DNA from: Fistularia commersonii
Taxonomy: Eukaryota > Chordata > Actinopteri > Syngnathiformes > Fistulariidae
Assembly: GCA_037954325.1 (NCBI GenBank)
Contig: JBBMNZ010000015.1
Location: 1,860,001-1,924,000 of the forward strand
Direction: 5' to 3'
Length of the DNA stretch: 64,000 bases
The position numbers and the translations under genes were made by a program. Under the pieces are notes generated by a model. The model did no database searches, was not told where the DNA came from, and worked only from the letters and a program-made list of their open reading frames with translations. Below, one piece after another: positions 11,501-23,818 of this stretch (its first letter is position 1; each line of letters starts with the position of its first letter).

Positions 11501-12609
11501 CTGCAACCCAGAAAATGGTTCCCCCGTAACAGGAAAGAGAACAGGAGCAGCACTTTGAAAATAGGTAATATGTGAGAGCCTTCTGGCTAGACAATATAAT
11601 GAAAGGGATTTTAGCTGGAGAGCACGAAGCCCATCTGATCTTCAAAGAAGATCTACAGTAATCCGGAACAGTAACATTGATCAGATTTGAGTTTTATCCT
11701 CAAAGTACCAAATAAGTCATCTGGTTTGGGCAAGCCAAATATTATGAGCGTCCTACTTGTGGTTTCAATGCTTTTACCCCGACTTATCCCCCTGGAACAC
11801 TGAGGGTACAGACAATGAAAGAATGGTACACTTTACCAAACATGATTTGCCGGGAAATCCCGGGTTTCATGAAAATCTAAAATTACCAGCTTTTCCTGGA
11901 AGAATGTAATTTCATTTCTTATAAGAAACAATTGCTGTAATCCCTTAATCTAACTTAAATCAGTTGTGGTTTTTACATGCACAGACTTGAAACTAGACTA
12001 CTGACCTTGTCATGAATTGCGAATGCTTTGCCGTGAAAGAAATTATATAAATTCTCCAGGTGGATTACAGCGACAGTTGTGTCAGCTCACTGAGCAACAA
12101 CTAAATTTTTGAGAAAGGGGAATATAAATCAGCTGAGAGGCATGTTGAACAACTGCATCTATCAACATAAAAATTAAATCAGGTGTTTTTCACCCCAAGG
12201 CCAAGTTCCCCATATGTAGATTAGTATGATTGATAGACAGAAAAACAGCAGTTAGTCCAACTTAAAAGGGAAAAGAGCGAGGAACTCATATGCGAGGAAA
12301 AGGAGCATCGTAATTCACAGCCATTAGAAGATGCCTGTACCGCCAGTGGCTGCAGAATCCCACAAGACACACTCTGAAGTATAATCTCTTATTTTATCTA
12401 ATGAGCTCTGAAGGGGAACATGATTTATTAAAATCACACCATACTGCGCGGGAGGAGAAAGGAGCAATTAAAAGCTTTCTTGCAGGTTTTGACAGAAAGT
12501 CACTGAAATTCAACATTAGAACATTGGGTGCCAAAAGACTAATGGTCATAACCTGTTTCTGACATAAAGGGGAGAAACCACATTGATCTTAATGAAAATA
12601 AAAAAGTAC

Positions 12610-12765
12610 CGGTGACAAGCCAGGTAGGCAGGCGATGGTTGAGCTCCTGTTTGTGGTCTATGAATGTCTCCTCTGTCATGACCTCAAAGTTGAGGATGAA
12701 CATGATCACCATGCCATCCTCATTCTTCACTGGCACCACATCCACCATGCACAGGAAGCACTGGC
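12610..12765 (-). CDS. kcnh6: ERG potassium channel, exon 3 (end of PAS domain)
   Basis: This exon encodes the last strands of the N-terminal PAS (eag) domain of an ERG (Kv11) voltage-gated K+ channel, a cytoplasmic domain that slows deactivation. The minus strand reads CFLCMVDVVPVKNEDG then MFILNFEV, the hallmark of KCNH2/KCNH6; KCNH7, as I recall it, differs here (HIIPVKNQEG). The acceptor is ...CCCTGCAG|GC and the donor is ACCG|GTACTT. The exon starts and ends in phase 1, the phases I recall for human KCNH2 exon 3 (split Gly codon at residue 103). It has 156 nt, slightly shorter than in human. The preceding PAS exons are not visible in the window. Family assignment is very secure; paralog assignment rests mainly on exon 5. 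Confidence 0.93.
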
Positions 12766-15700
12766 CTGCAGGGGGGACACAGTGACAGCTTGATCAGATT
12801 TATTGCATCAAAGAGGAACTTTTGATGCGGCAAGAAATGTTTATTTCTTTAACCTAAAACCCAGCATAGAACCCTGAGCTTCTGTTGGAAGAATTGAGTA
12901 TTTATGTATAACAACAGAAATTCAATTATGTGCAAGATGCTTGTGGTAATAAGGTGCTAAAACATAGCTATAGAGATTATCCAATAACAAAACGTGTCAT
13001 TTTCATAACCATTTTCCTTTAGCTTTAGATTTTTACAAAGATCCATTAAAATATCTGCATTAATATGGTCTGTAACAACACTGTCGTGTACCTTATAAGA
13101 GCGCACAGATGTGCAATACTTTGAAGGCAATAGCTTATACACACTTATTACACATAGACACATACACATACACACTCTGTCCCCTTATTAAATGTGCCGC
13201 TGTATTTAATGCGGCCACTATCTTGCATATGAGGACGGGCATGTTCACTTAATCTGCCAAAAAAAGAGCTAAGTAAGCGTGAAATTAGACCGCATATGAC
13301 ATTAAGTAGCTGTGAATTGTTTTTCGCCAGGCCCACACTGTAAAGAACAAATAGACAACAAGAGAAGGTGCTTCTCTACTAGAGACACAGCAAAAATGTA
13401 AAAGATTCATTAGACAGCCAAAGAGCAGACTGAGAAATACAAATATAATCAACTCTTAATTCAGTAACTAGTGACGATACACATTGCGACTATGTATAAT
13501 AACATAACACAGTAAATGTCGCACTAGAAATTGATCATCTGCATTGTGCTGCTTTTTTTAACAATGTATTCAGAAGTCAGTACTTCAAGAAAAAAAACAC
13601 ATATTGACAGAAGTGAATCCGGCTTCTTCAATCTGTGTTTTGGATGATTGTATTACTGTTCTATAATGCAGAATTACACTGGTGTTATGATTATTCTTTT
13701 TAGAATTGTCCATTTGTAAATGTTTTGGAAATCAGGCTTTAGAATCACTGTTAGAAAAACCTATTCAAAGCTCATTAGCACAATGTCAGATCTAAACAAA
13801 TCTAACTCTAAACTCAGTCCAGTCAAGGAACGTTGGCTGGTTTCCTGGCACAACTATAAGGACAGAGATTAACAAAATGAGATGATTATATACGGTCGAA
13901 GAACCTTAGAGATACAAGCGGTACTGGAAATGATCTACATTATGGCAACTTCAATGAAGAGATTCCAAGATGATCAATAATGTAACAACTGATTTGTGCT
14001 TGGAATAATTATTTGCAGCAATGTGGGGTATGAACACTAGGAAAGATAGAAGAAAGAAACAAAAGAGAGACATTTCCCAAGATCCCGTAAGTAGCCTGCT
14101 TCTTTGCATAATGATCAAGAAAAAAGAAAAGAGAAATCACAAGTTGAGAGAGATTAGATAAATCTCAATTTTGTGTATTTTAAAAAATATTTTTTAACTT
14201 TTTTACTGCCTCACTTGATAGCAGTTAAATACACTAAAATAAATAAGAAATTGTTTTAAAAAGGTTCTTTCGTATTGAAATATGGTGGCAAATTTTCAAT
14301 TGACCTTTGCTACATTAAGGAATCTGATGTTTCCATGTGCAATTTCTTGACCAACATAACAATAACTTGCAGACAAAACAAACAAACAATCAAATAGACA
14401 AACAAACCTAAGTAGCTAAATACATCATATATGTAAATGCCGAAAGACATTTTGCGGGAAATTTCTCTAAGCTACTTTGCACTTTTGATAGTTTTTCTGT
14501 TTCTTCCTGCTCTGTAAGATCTCTTACCGGGACAGTGATGGTCAGCAATGGATCCTACTAACAGCAGCTTCAGCAGGTTCGGTGGTGTAGGGCACTCCAA
14601 GCCGACATGGTATGTCGTAAAACCCAGCATACGGTGAATTTACTGCATTTCTACCTCACTCACACGCCATTCATTTTCCATCATGGCCTGAGAGTGGGCC
14701 GAAATCCGATTGGACAGCATCATAATCCCAACCCCAGAGAGGAAAAATATGAAAAACAGGGAAAACTAAAGGATTACACCATCTGGACATATCTAGCTGT
14801 GCCCCTATGCACGTGTGTTTGTGCATTTGTGTGTGTGTGTGTTTGGGTGTGTGTTTGGGTGGGTGGATTGGTTGTTGCGCGTGGGTTTATGTGCTGATAG
14901 GCACATATTTAGGTATAAGTAAAGACTCATATTCATTCAAAAGCTCGTGGGTCATTTCCGTTCATGGCTCCTTTCATGGTCAGCTGAACAAAATAGATCA
15001 TACCATCAATCAGTCGCACCTAATTTTGTTTTACATGGCACCGAGCTGTATGCCCAGCAATGTATCTAAGCCAGTTGGAAGTAGATAACACATATTTTAA
15101 ATTGGCACAGTATTTCATGATATTTTATTGTGAAAAAATATATATTTCATTTATCCTTAATGTGACTTGGAAGTCAAGTTATGAGTGATTGCATCATTCA
15201 TACTATCTTGTTCCATGTAGTAACAACACCAGCAACACTTCCTGACAGCTGACTATGACCCATGAAAGAAATCAGACAGAGTCGGCGTATTTTCCTTAAT
15301 AAGGTTAGATATAGATCTGAGCTGAGCTTATGGACATGATCTGCATATGGTCATCCTAGAATGCTCAAATCTGCAGAATTGATAATAATAACCTATTCAC
15401 CTAGCTTCATATGTTATTGGATAAGATTCACACATAACACTATCACAAGTAGCATCGCTCCAGTGTGTCCAGAGTCATTTGACAAAATTAATTTTCGCAT
15501 TTGATGCACAAGCTTCTGCGGCTTAAGAGCCGACTGGTGTCAAATGGCAGCTATCAAAAGACATTAATCAATAATAACTTAAAGCCCGAGACAGTCCTCA
15601 ACATTAGCAACAGGATGACTTTAACACTTCTATTGTTTCTTTATTATCCATTTTCACGGTCTCAATCGGACTTATTTCTTCTGCTGTCATTGCTGATATT

Positions 15701-16300
15701 CAAGAATTCTGAATAATTCAACTTCCAGCTATTCCCAATCATCACTGCGTGTCATTATATATCTGTCAGCGCGGTTCCAAAAGAAGGACCCAAAAATTAA
15801 CTTTTAGAGAGGATGGATGGAAGACTTATTTAAAAGACTTAGAAGAACTTATTTAACATGTATTGCTGGTATTACTAATATTCAGCTGAGCACGGAAAGA
15901 TTCATTATCAGTGACACTCACAAAGTGGGAGCTTGATGTCCACTGAACCAAGTGTATTTCACAAAAACATCTGTACTAAAACATGTCTCCTACCACTCTG
16001 TTAAACAGATTAAATTGGATTAATGGATTCTTTCACTGATTCTAATTACTGTCACATGAGCAGTAATTCAGAATTCACAGCACAAGCCCTCTGTCACTGG
16101 GGATTTCGTTTTAAGGTCACATGTTTCCGTGGGGCAGGTGGATCTCATTCTTGGAAACATCGGCCATTATTCACGATCACTGCGCTATTATTTACTTGAT
16201 TGACACACTTTGTTGGTAAAGAATATCTTTGTTTGCATTAAGAGGCTGAATAAGCAATGTGTCTTCATGGACAACAGATGCGACACACCAAACACGTGTG
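12766..16300. other. Presumed upstream kcnh6 intron, no repeat recognised
   Basis: AT-rich DNA upstream of exon 3. Apart from a weak candidate exon at 14528-14630 and GT-rich text near 14815-14870, I see nothing definable. No PAS exon 1 or 2 (expected to encode IYCNDGFCE-like and CTCDFL-like sequence) was found on the minus strand. Confidence 0.5.
14528..14630 (-). other. Weak candidate exon (open frame with consensus donor)
   Basis: On the minus strand an ATG at 14630 opens a 34-codon frame beginning MLGFTTYHVG and ending ..SIADHHCP, and runs directly into a consensus donor CCCG|GTAAGA. The segment is more GC-rich than its surroundings. I recognise no protein. It could be an alternative first exon of the channel, an exon of another transcript, a transposon relic, or chance. 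Confidence 0.2.
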
Positions 16301-16309
16301 ATGTCATGT

Positions 16310-16312
<3 letters not shown>

Positions 16313-16382
<70 letters not shown>

Positions 16383-16409
16383 CACACACATGCACAGACA
16401 CACACACAC
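16313..16409. repeat. (CA)n microsatellite
   Basis: Uninterrupted CA run to 16380, then CA with TG interruptions to 16409. The long Cys/Val or His/Thr open frames here are artefacts of the repeat. Confidence 0.97.
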
Positions 16410-16534
16410 TATAATTCAGGATTAAACATTGACAAAAGAGGATTTAACTTCACTTTAATGTTTTATATAATGCAGGATAGGACACAATCAGTTGTTATAT
16501 TTTAGTCCTTATCAAATAACAGCTCTTTGTGTTT

Positions 16535-16622
16535 ATATATATATATATATATATATGTATATACATTTATTTGTAAAAATAATACAAATTTATAGAAATG
16601 TATAAATGTGTGTATATATATG
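16535..16622. repeat. (TA)n-rich tract
   Basis: TATATA runs at 16535-16563 and a shorter one ending near 16622, separated by AT-rich DNA. Confidence 0.85.
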
Positions 16623-17283
16623 TGATTGTGTCTCATTATTTGCAATAAATTGCATTAAAGTTATACGGTAAGATTTTCACGGGAGGATTCCGCATTGAGC
16701 TTTGAGGTTATCAGGGCAAAAGCTGTTTCTTTAAATTCTCTGTTTGGATTTATTCCAATTCAGTGTGTCCCAGCTGGTAATCTGATGCAGGGTTGATGAT
16801 TTACAAAACTCCAGGAGATTATCACAATGCACTAAAACACATCCAAAAAAAAGATGGAGAGTTCAGGGTATTTGCACCACGCAATGGACAGCGGTCAGGC
16901 AAAAGGGGAAGTTGGCAGAAACTGACAGAAACTTTGGAAATTGACCAGGAGCAATTGGAAGTATTAACAAAGCTAATTTGGCTATAGGTACTTATGTCAA
17001 TTTTATAATCCTTTTAAATCCTGAGACATGGCTCCAAAAATCCAGCATCCGTTTGACTTCTAAATATAACAATGGTGGGCGCTGTCCGGACCCTCACCCC
17101 GCTCCCTTCCATGATGCCTCCACTGTGTACTACTAATGCAGTATGTATTCCGTCTACTGGATTAGTGGAGAAATGCAAGATCAAACATGGAGACTCATGT
17201 GCTGGACTTGTGGGTTAATACAACAAACATGTACTGCAAAAAAATAAAAAATAAAGGGAACACTTAAATATGCAAACACTCAG

Positions 17284-17500
17284 GAATGGCGTGGCGCAGG
17301 AGGTAGAGATGGAGGTAGTCTTTGGACCCTGTTCGATTCTCGGCTCCGACTACACTTTTGAAGTGTTGTTGAGCAAGACACTGAACCACTAACTGCTCCC
17401 CTTCCACTGATGGGTGGCAGCCTACTGCTCATGGTTCATCCATGATGGGTTCATTGCAAATAAATTTCCCCTCGCGGATTAATAAAGGATAAATTACAAT
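17284..17500 (+). repeat. tRNA-derived SINE (family A), near complete
   Basis: Starts with a tRNA-like head (GGCGTGGCGCAGGAGGTAGA, then a B-box-like GTTCGATTCTCGG), continues TTGAGCAAGACACTGAACC and ends in the family tail AAATTTCCCCTCGCGGATTA followed by ATAAAGGATAAATTAC. Related minus-strand copies lie at 27527-27690 and 52074-52216. Confidence 0.75.
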
Positions 17501-18085
17501 TTTTAGAATTATCACAATGTAACTCCAAGTCAATCACACATCTGTGAAATCTAACTGTCCACTTAGGGAGAAACATCATTTTGACTTGTTTTAAGGACAT
17601 TGTATCAAAGTTGAAAACAGCCTGGATTGTGTTTTTCCACTTTTAATTTGAGTGTGACTCCAAATCCAGACCTCCATGGGTTAATAGATTTGATTTCCAT
17701 TGATCATTTATGTGTGATTTTGTTGTCAGCACATCAACAATGTGAAAAATAAATTATTTCATAAGAATATTTCCTTAATTCAGATCTAGGAAGTGTTATT
17801 TTAGTGTTTACTTTGTATTTTTAAGCAATATACATTTCTAGATACAAGGATTCAAACTTCCAGAACTCATAAACTTCTAAAATCACTTGTACCCCCAATG
17901 AGGTACTTATTGCAGAGATGCAGCAAATCGAGGTTTGGGGTCCCTGTGTTGAAGAGTGAAAAGTGTACGTAAGTAAAATGTTATGCAAAACCTTACCGTG
18001 AGTATATGCCTCCTGGGGGAAACCAATTGTGATCATTTGTGTTTGCTTTTGAATTCCTTATCAGAGCAAGTGATTTGAGAGAAAT
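17501..18085. other. AT-rich DNA, nothing recognised
   Basis: No supported exon, repeat boundary or regulatory element is visible between the SINE and the hAT element. Confidence 0.5.
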
Positions 18086-18086
18086 G

Positions 18087-18525
18087 CTTAGATCGGCAAC
18101 ATTTAACACCCAAAGAGCCATTTGGACCTGGTTTCCACGAAAAAGAAAACACTGGAAGCTGCAATTACTTTTTGACGTCTAAAATAAGGATGCCACTGTA
18201 AATATTGCTTTTTCTTACTTTTGCACTTTGTATAAACAACTATATTTTGCCTTCCTGGGGTTGAAAGTCTCAACAAATTGACAGTGTTTTGGCGTCTATA
18301 CCGGCTTCCATGAGTGTGATGTTTATTTTGAGCAAATCGAAAAATAATAAATATAATTTTGTTTTAATATTCCAAGATCACAATAATCTTCCAATTTAGA
18401 ACTAAAATTAAAAAAAGGAACTAACACAAATAGAATACACTTCAATTAAATAATAACAATTTATTTTCCCAAGTCACTCGGAGCCACAGTGTAAGGATAA
18501 AAGAGCCGCGGGTTGCCGACCCCTG
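18087..18525. mobile_element. Non-autonomous hAT element
   Basis: The left end contains GATCGGCAACATTTAACACC and CAAAGAGCCATTTGGACC; the right end is AAGAGCCGCGGGTTGCCGAC then CCCTG. The sequence GTTGCCGACCCCTG is the inverse of the CAGGGGTCGGCAAC terminal repeat of a widespread animal hAT group, and the left copy is a mutated version of it. The ~440-bp interior has no coding frame, so it would need a transposase in trans. No clear 8-bp target duplication is visible. Confidence 0.7.
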
Positions 18526-20880
18526 GTGTGGATGGATAAATTTGAGAATGCCAAAATGCCAGCAGCTCAATGGATGCTATTTCGATCTGGCCGTAAAGTC
18601 TGACCTCCCCAGAAACGAACAAGGTACATGGGAATTTCCCCTGGGAGACAAAGATCAAGTAGTCCGTTCAAAAAAGCCACATTAACCTAATCGTCACCGT
18701 CCATCTCACAGGGGAATCCCTCCAACCATTCTCAGGGTTGAGCCACCACCCTGATGATTCTTTAGTTACTATGGAGTCACAAAAGTCACCTGCGTACATA
18801 ACATAGAAGGGAATAAAGGGAATAAAAACAATAATTGCAGCTTCAAACTGGCCAGAGCAAACCACAAGGTGGCATGGTACTGCAACTTATCCATGTTATT
18901 CCTTGAGGTAATATGCATATTTGCAATTGGACTGACTACTCTCTCACTGGCTCTCTCTCTCTCTCTCAAATCACAGACTACATACATATATACACACATC
19001 CAGATACAGACGTACACAAACGTGTTCCAGTTGAAGCGGCAAGGCAAGAAATTTGGATTAAAAGATATGGAAAAAGATGTATTGAAGTATGTCTGGGACA
19101 TCAGCTGTTGTTTGATATAGGATGTCATGTTACGCGCCTTTCAGCAACAGCACATACACATACACAAACGCACATGTCACATGAAGTTGACCCAAGCTTG
19201 TTGCAAATTATGTTGGAAGGAGGAATAATGGAAAAAACAAAGTTTCCAGACAACAATTTTCAACCCTAACAGAGACAAATTACCAACTGCCGAACCCAGC
19301 GTCAAAGTACTTGGTGTTTGCTGATTTGTGTTACAGTGCATGTCCATGTATGTGCTTACGCAGTGAGAATGATAACAAATAAAACTGTGTGTGGAAGGTG
19401 TGCAGTTCCTGTTTCATAACGTGTATCTCACCTTGACTCTCTGTTATTAGGAAATGGGAAATAAAGGGCTGCAGAGAAGCTCCGCATGTGATCGATGCAG
19501 TGGGGCTGATGGGGAGTTTACAGAACTTGTGACATTTGTGACAGAGATTCATTACTCCTTTATTCTATGTATTTATGAATTGATTAATTGATTCATTTAT
19601 TTATTATTGATTACACATGATAAAAATGATCTAAGAATGCACAACACTGAGTGTCAGGTCAGCAAAAAAATAGTGAGCCCTCAAAAATCATCTTCAAAAT
19701 ATGTTACAATGAAAAAAAAACATCAAGTTAAGTTAAAGTCAGACTTAAACTGGTTGAAGAATCAGAGAAATTTTGTAATTAAATATTACATTATTTTCAA
19801 GCATTTTGGGGGGTTGTAATATTTTAACTTGAAGTAATCATTTGGGGTAGATGACATAAATATCTTGATTATCATCAAACTTATTGTTTCTCAGCACGGC
19901 AATCATTCTTTGCGTCATTTTCAATTTTTACCTCACTTTTATTGCAAAATAAATGAGGCCAAAAAAATGAAACCGGGAACCAATGAGATCTCTTTCTCAT
20001 TGTGACTATCTCCTCATAACTTAACAATATTTTAGAGTTCATTAAAAATGTCTGTTTCCAATTAAGAGTGCTCCTTTCGCCAGCTAGCAATGAGTCCTGC
20101 TTTCCACACCCTGCTCAATCTATCGGACAAAGAAATTCGACATCTGTAAAGGTGGTTTTAAATTAGGTCAGAGGTCTGCTGCATCTCCCAAAACACTCCC
20201 ACACAAAATGTGTCTAAATGTGTCCTTGCAAGGGTGTGTGTGTGTGTGTTTGTGTGTGTGTTATGTGTCTAAAGGATCTATAGGCACTTTGACTTTGTCT
20301 AACAAGGAGATACTGTGTGAGAAGAAATTGTCGAAATCACACAGCATCAGTGGCTAGATGAGGCGTACCTTGTATTCGGCTCACGTCAAACCCAGATTAC
20401 ATGTCAGAACAGCAGGCAAGTAAAACAGCGCAAATGAAGTTCAATGCTGCTTTTAAGTGGAAAAGCACATACATCTGACACCCTGATTTATTTGAAGGTA
20501 TTGCTATGTATTGCTGGTGTTCAGCTGCAGATTACATGTCAGGGTAGTTTCAAAGCTGCATGGCATGAAAAGCATAAAGGTAAGCAGCTATCGACACGTC
20601 TTGGTCTCGGTCTTGTTTCTTTGTCATTGATTTCACTAACTTTTCACAAACTTTGTAAAAGTATTAATGGTAAAATTATTACTTTGTATTTTTTCTTTCT
20701 TTTTGGGGAATCTTTTTAGTCTCTTTTCCCTAATTCTCTTATAAGTGCCAGAAATTTGCAAGTTACTTTTAATGAATTCCCCTGTTGATGATTTCCAGTT
20801 TTTCTGTTGTTTTTAATGATTATTAAAGCTATTATTGTACCATGTACCTACTAGAACTACACTAAGTAATTTCAAATAAT
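18526..20880. other. Intron-like DNA, no gene seen
   Basis: Includes a short CT/CA-rich stretch near 18945-19000, a GT tract near 20235-20262 and otherwise AT-rich unique DNA. The overlapping frames near 18769-19269 have no recognisable domain. Confidence 0.45.
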
Positions 20881-20998
20881 TTGTTCCTATCCCTCCGAAC
20901 CCTCATTATCCCCACGGTGTCTCTATCACACTCTTACTTTCTAAACTTATCACGCTTTCTATCCCAACCAGTTGAGACAGAAGGTTGCTCACATTGAG

Positions 20999-21038
20999 CT
21001 TGGATCAGTTCAAGGTTTCTGGCTTGAACTGATCCAAG
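20999..21038. repeat. Perfect 16-bp inverted repeat (hairpin)
   Basis: CTTGGATCAGTTCAAG (20999-21014) and its exact reverse complement CTTGAACTGATCCAAG (21023-21038) are separated by 8 nt (GTTTCTGG). It lies in repeat-like sequence just before the LINE fragment at 21.1 kb. Confidence 0.9.
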
Positions 21039-21107
21039 GGCGTTTTTTTTCCTTGCTACTGTCACCATGTGCTTGCCCCTCAGGGACTGTTGGATTTTCT
21101 TTAAAAC

Positions 21108-22178
21108 ATTTAAAGAGTGTGGTCCACACCTGGGACTCCTAGAGGGGCTGCTAAAGAGCGCTCCTATTGAGGACTCCCTCGTTCTGCTGGGAGACTTCAA
21201 CGCCCAAGTGGGCAACGACAGCACAACTTGGAAGGGCGTGATTGGGAGGAGCAACCCCCCCCCCCCCCCCCGATCTGAACCCGAGTGGCGTTTTGTTATT
21301 GGACTTCTGTGCCCCTTCCAATGAGGAATTAGCGCCAGGGGACTCTGGGGCAGACACACCTATTTCCGGGGCTGAAGTTGCTGAAGCAGTCCAAAAGCAG
21401 GGTCCTGGGGGTGGATGACACCTGCCCTGGATTCTTCAAGGCTCTGGATGCTCTGGGGCTGTCCTGGCTGGCACACCTATGCAGTATTGCAGTGCAACTG
21501 GACTGGCAGACCGAGGTGGTGATCTCCCTTTATAAAAAGGGAGATTGAAGGGTGTGCCTCAACTACAAGGGGATCACACTCCTCAGCCTCCCTGGCGAGG
21601 TCTATATTGCAGAGCTGGAGAAGAGGGTCTGACGGGTCATTGAACCTTGGCTCCGAAAGGAGCAGTGTGGTTTTTATCCTGGTGGTGGAACAGTGGACCA
21701 GTGCTATACCCTCAGCAGGGTCCTCGAGGGGGGTATTGGGGTTTTCCCAACCAGTCTACATGCATTTGTGGATCTGGAGAAGGCATTGCACCATCCTGTG
21801 GGGGTGCGATGGGAATATGGGGTACTCTCTGTTAGAGATAGGGTGAGAGGTTTAGTCATCTGGGAGGAGCTTGGAGTAGAGCCACTGCTCCTCAACATGG
21901 AGAGGAGCCAGATGAGGTGGCTGGGGCATCTGGTCAGAATGCCTACTGGACGTCACCCGGGGGAGGTATTCTGGGCATGCCAATCTGGAAGGAGACCACA
22001 GGGAACACCCAGGATACGCTGGAGAGACTATGTCCTCAGGCTGGCTTGGGAACACCTTGAGATCCCTCCAGAGGAGCTGGAGCATGTGGCAGGGGAGAGG
22101 GAGGTCTGGGCCTCACTCCTCTGCTGCTGCCCCCAGGACTGGACTTCTGATAACCAGGGGAAGATGAATGGATAGATG
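21108..22178 (+). mobile_element. LINE copy with internal deletion (endonuclease, RT start and C-terminal tail)
   Basis: Pieces on the plus strand: an AP-endonuclease segment ending DSLVLLGDFNAQVGND (about 21174-21230), a poly-C run (21255-21271) in 'GVIGRS', a broken RT beginning (KEQCGF, then FVDLEKAL at about 21768), and directly after it the C-terminal domain SVRDRVRG..., MERSQMRWLGHLVRMPTGRH, REVWASLLCCCPQDW (to about 22150). The jump from RT motif A (DLEKA) to the C-terminal region removes motifs B and C (FADD), so the copy is dead. Several stops and frameshifts occur. Same family as 3985-4270 and 37285-37875. Confidence 0.85.
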
Positions 22179-22179
22179 G

Positions 22180-23440
22180 TCCACACCTGTTCTGCTTGTA
22201 AAGTTTCATGAGACAATTTGTTGTGATATGGTGTGATGTAGATAAAATCTGACTTGATGTTTGTAATTATTAAAATTATATTGATTTTTCTTACATGTCA
22301 AATCAGGAATATGTGAACACTCATATTTGGTTACAAGCCCAAATGTAAATCCCCTCAAGTGGTTTATTAGTTAATTCATTGGCTATCATATAGCATATAT
22401 CATTATATATGCTTCATATAGCTTTCAGACATTATTATTTGTGGAGTGGAATGCTTTTAAATTGACTAATTGACCTTCTTTTCCACTTAACTGAAAGACA
22501 TAGCATAGTTAATTAATCAAAAAAAAAAGGAAAAAGAAAGAGCAGGGGCCTCATGTTGAAGCTGAAGTGAGGTGCTCTAGGAAATGCATTTTACAACCAA
22601 TCTATCATTCACATCCTGTAGCTTTGTCTGGACAGGATTCACTTCAAAAGTTATCCGAAGATTAATTAAAGCTCAGTGTACCTATACTATCTATAAGGTA
22701 ATGTGAATTTGATCGAGATGGTCTCATTAAAAAGGGAGGTATGGGATGTTGCTATTCTCTCCGAGAGCCTGCTCAATTAATAAGACCTAGAAATGATTTT
22801 TTTTCCTTTACTAAATTACTTTTTCTTCTTTTTTTTTCCATTTCATGAAGCAGAGTATGTGAAGATGTGTCTCTAGACCGGTGAACGCTATACAGTAGCA
22901 CAGAATGAGTGGACATTTATGGCTGCACCATAAATTATTAAGTATACCCCACAATAAGTACCTATGTGGGTGAAGTATAAATTATGCAAAAAATAAGAGA
23001 GACTTAATAGTATGACCATCTGACAATAATTCCTGTCCCCGACAGTCAATGGCAATAACAAAATTCTACTTATGAAGTTGCATGGACCTTTTAAATATTT
23101 ACAAGGTCCCCACTTCTCTGTTGTAAGGAATATATCTACGAGCTAATTAACACCAGATGTGTCATGTGCAGTGTGAAGCTGTAAGTAAAGTAAAGAGTTT
23201 CTGAGTGTGATGCTGTTAATTAATAGATTATTTATGAGAATGGCATTATGGCTACACATTCTGAATGACTAAACAGTCTTGCTATTGACACTTGTTGATT
23301 TCTTTTAAAATACAAACAGAAAGGTTATGGCAGGCCGTGATGATGTAATTGCTTGCTGTAGTGTGTGTGAAAAATAATGGACAGGTGAAGAAAGACTGAA
23401 ACAGTAGACTTGGGTCACCCTACATAGTAGCAGTGGTTAT
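22180..23440. other. AT-rich DNA, no gene seen
   Basis: Nothing supportable on either strand; short A-runs near 22510 and 22800. Confidence 0.5.
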
Positions 23441-23511
23441 CATTCATTCGTTCATTATCTATACCACTTTTCCTGCAGTTAGGATCATGTGGTGTCTATG
23501 TGTGTTGATGT

Positions 23512-23544
<33 letters not shown>

Positions 23545-23705
23545 TAGGGTGAGAGGAATGGTTCACCCAGCTGAAACATTTGCCGTTCAATCATAGGTTG
23601 TTTTTTCCAAACAGGAAAAAATCATGTGTTTGGAATCAAACCCAGGACCATCTTGCTGTGAGGCCGAAGAGCTAACCAAGACATCCCAATAAGGCCGCAA
23701 TGGTT
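23440..23705 (-). repeat. tRNA-derived SINE (family B), minus strand, carrying a 31-nt poly-G
   Basis: From TTCATTATCTATACCACTTT (inverse of the family's 3' tail) to a head region GGAATCAAACCCAGGACCAT.. GAAGAGCTAACCAAG (inverse of a B box and A box). A run of 31 G residues (23512-23542) sits inside it. Confidence 0.65.
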
Positions 23706-23746
23706 ATCATGCCAAAATAAAATAACATTCACAAATATCTGTATAT

Positions 23747-23818
23747 ATATCAATATATATATATATATATATATATACAAACACACACACACACATATAT
23801 ATATGTATATGTGTATAT
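23747..23818. repeat. Compound (AT)n(AC)n(AT)n microsatellite
   Basis: Alternating AT tract, short AC tract, then AT/GT text. Confidence 0.9.

Larger units (their letters stand above)
9306..12609 (-). other. kcnh6 introns between the four visible exons
   Basis: Three introns, all GT-AG: 11501-12609 (1,109 nt, phase 1), 9714-11286 (1,573 nt, phase 2) and 9306-9387 (82 nt, phase 1). The first holds no recognisable repeat. The second contains a rearranged RTE-type LINE remnant (10048-11050) in the same orientation as the gene. The third is near the small end for vertebrate introns. Confidence 0.85.

Noticed and set aside
16188..16505. Several overlapping frames of repeated CV or HT residues
   Set aside because: Artefact of the (CA)n tract; no start context or domain.
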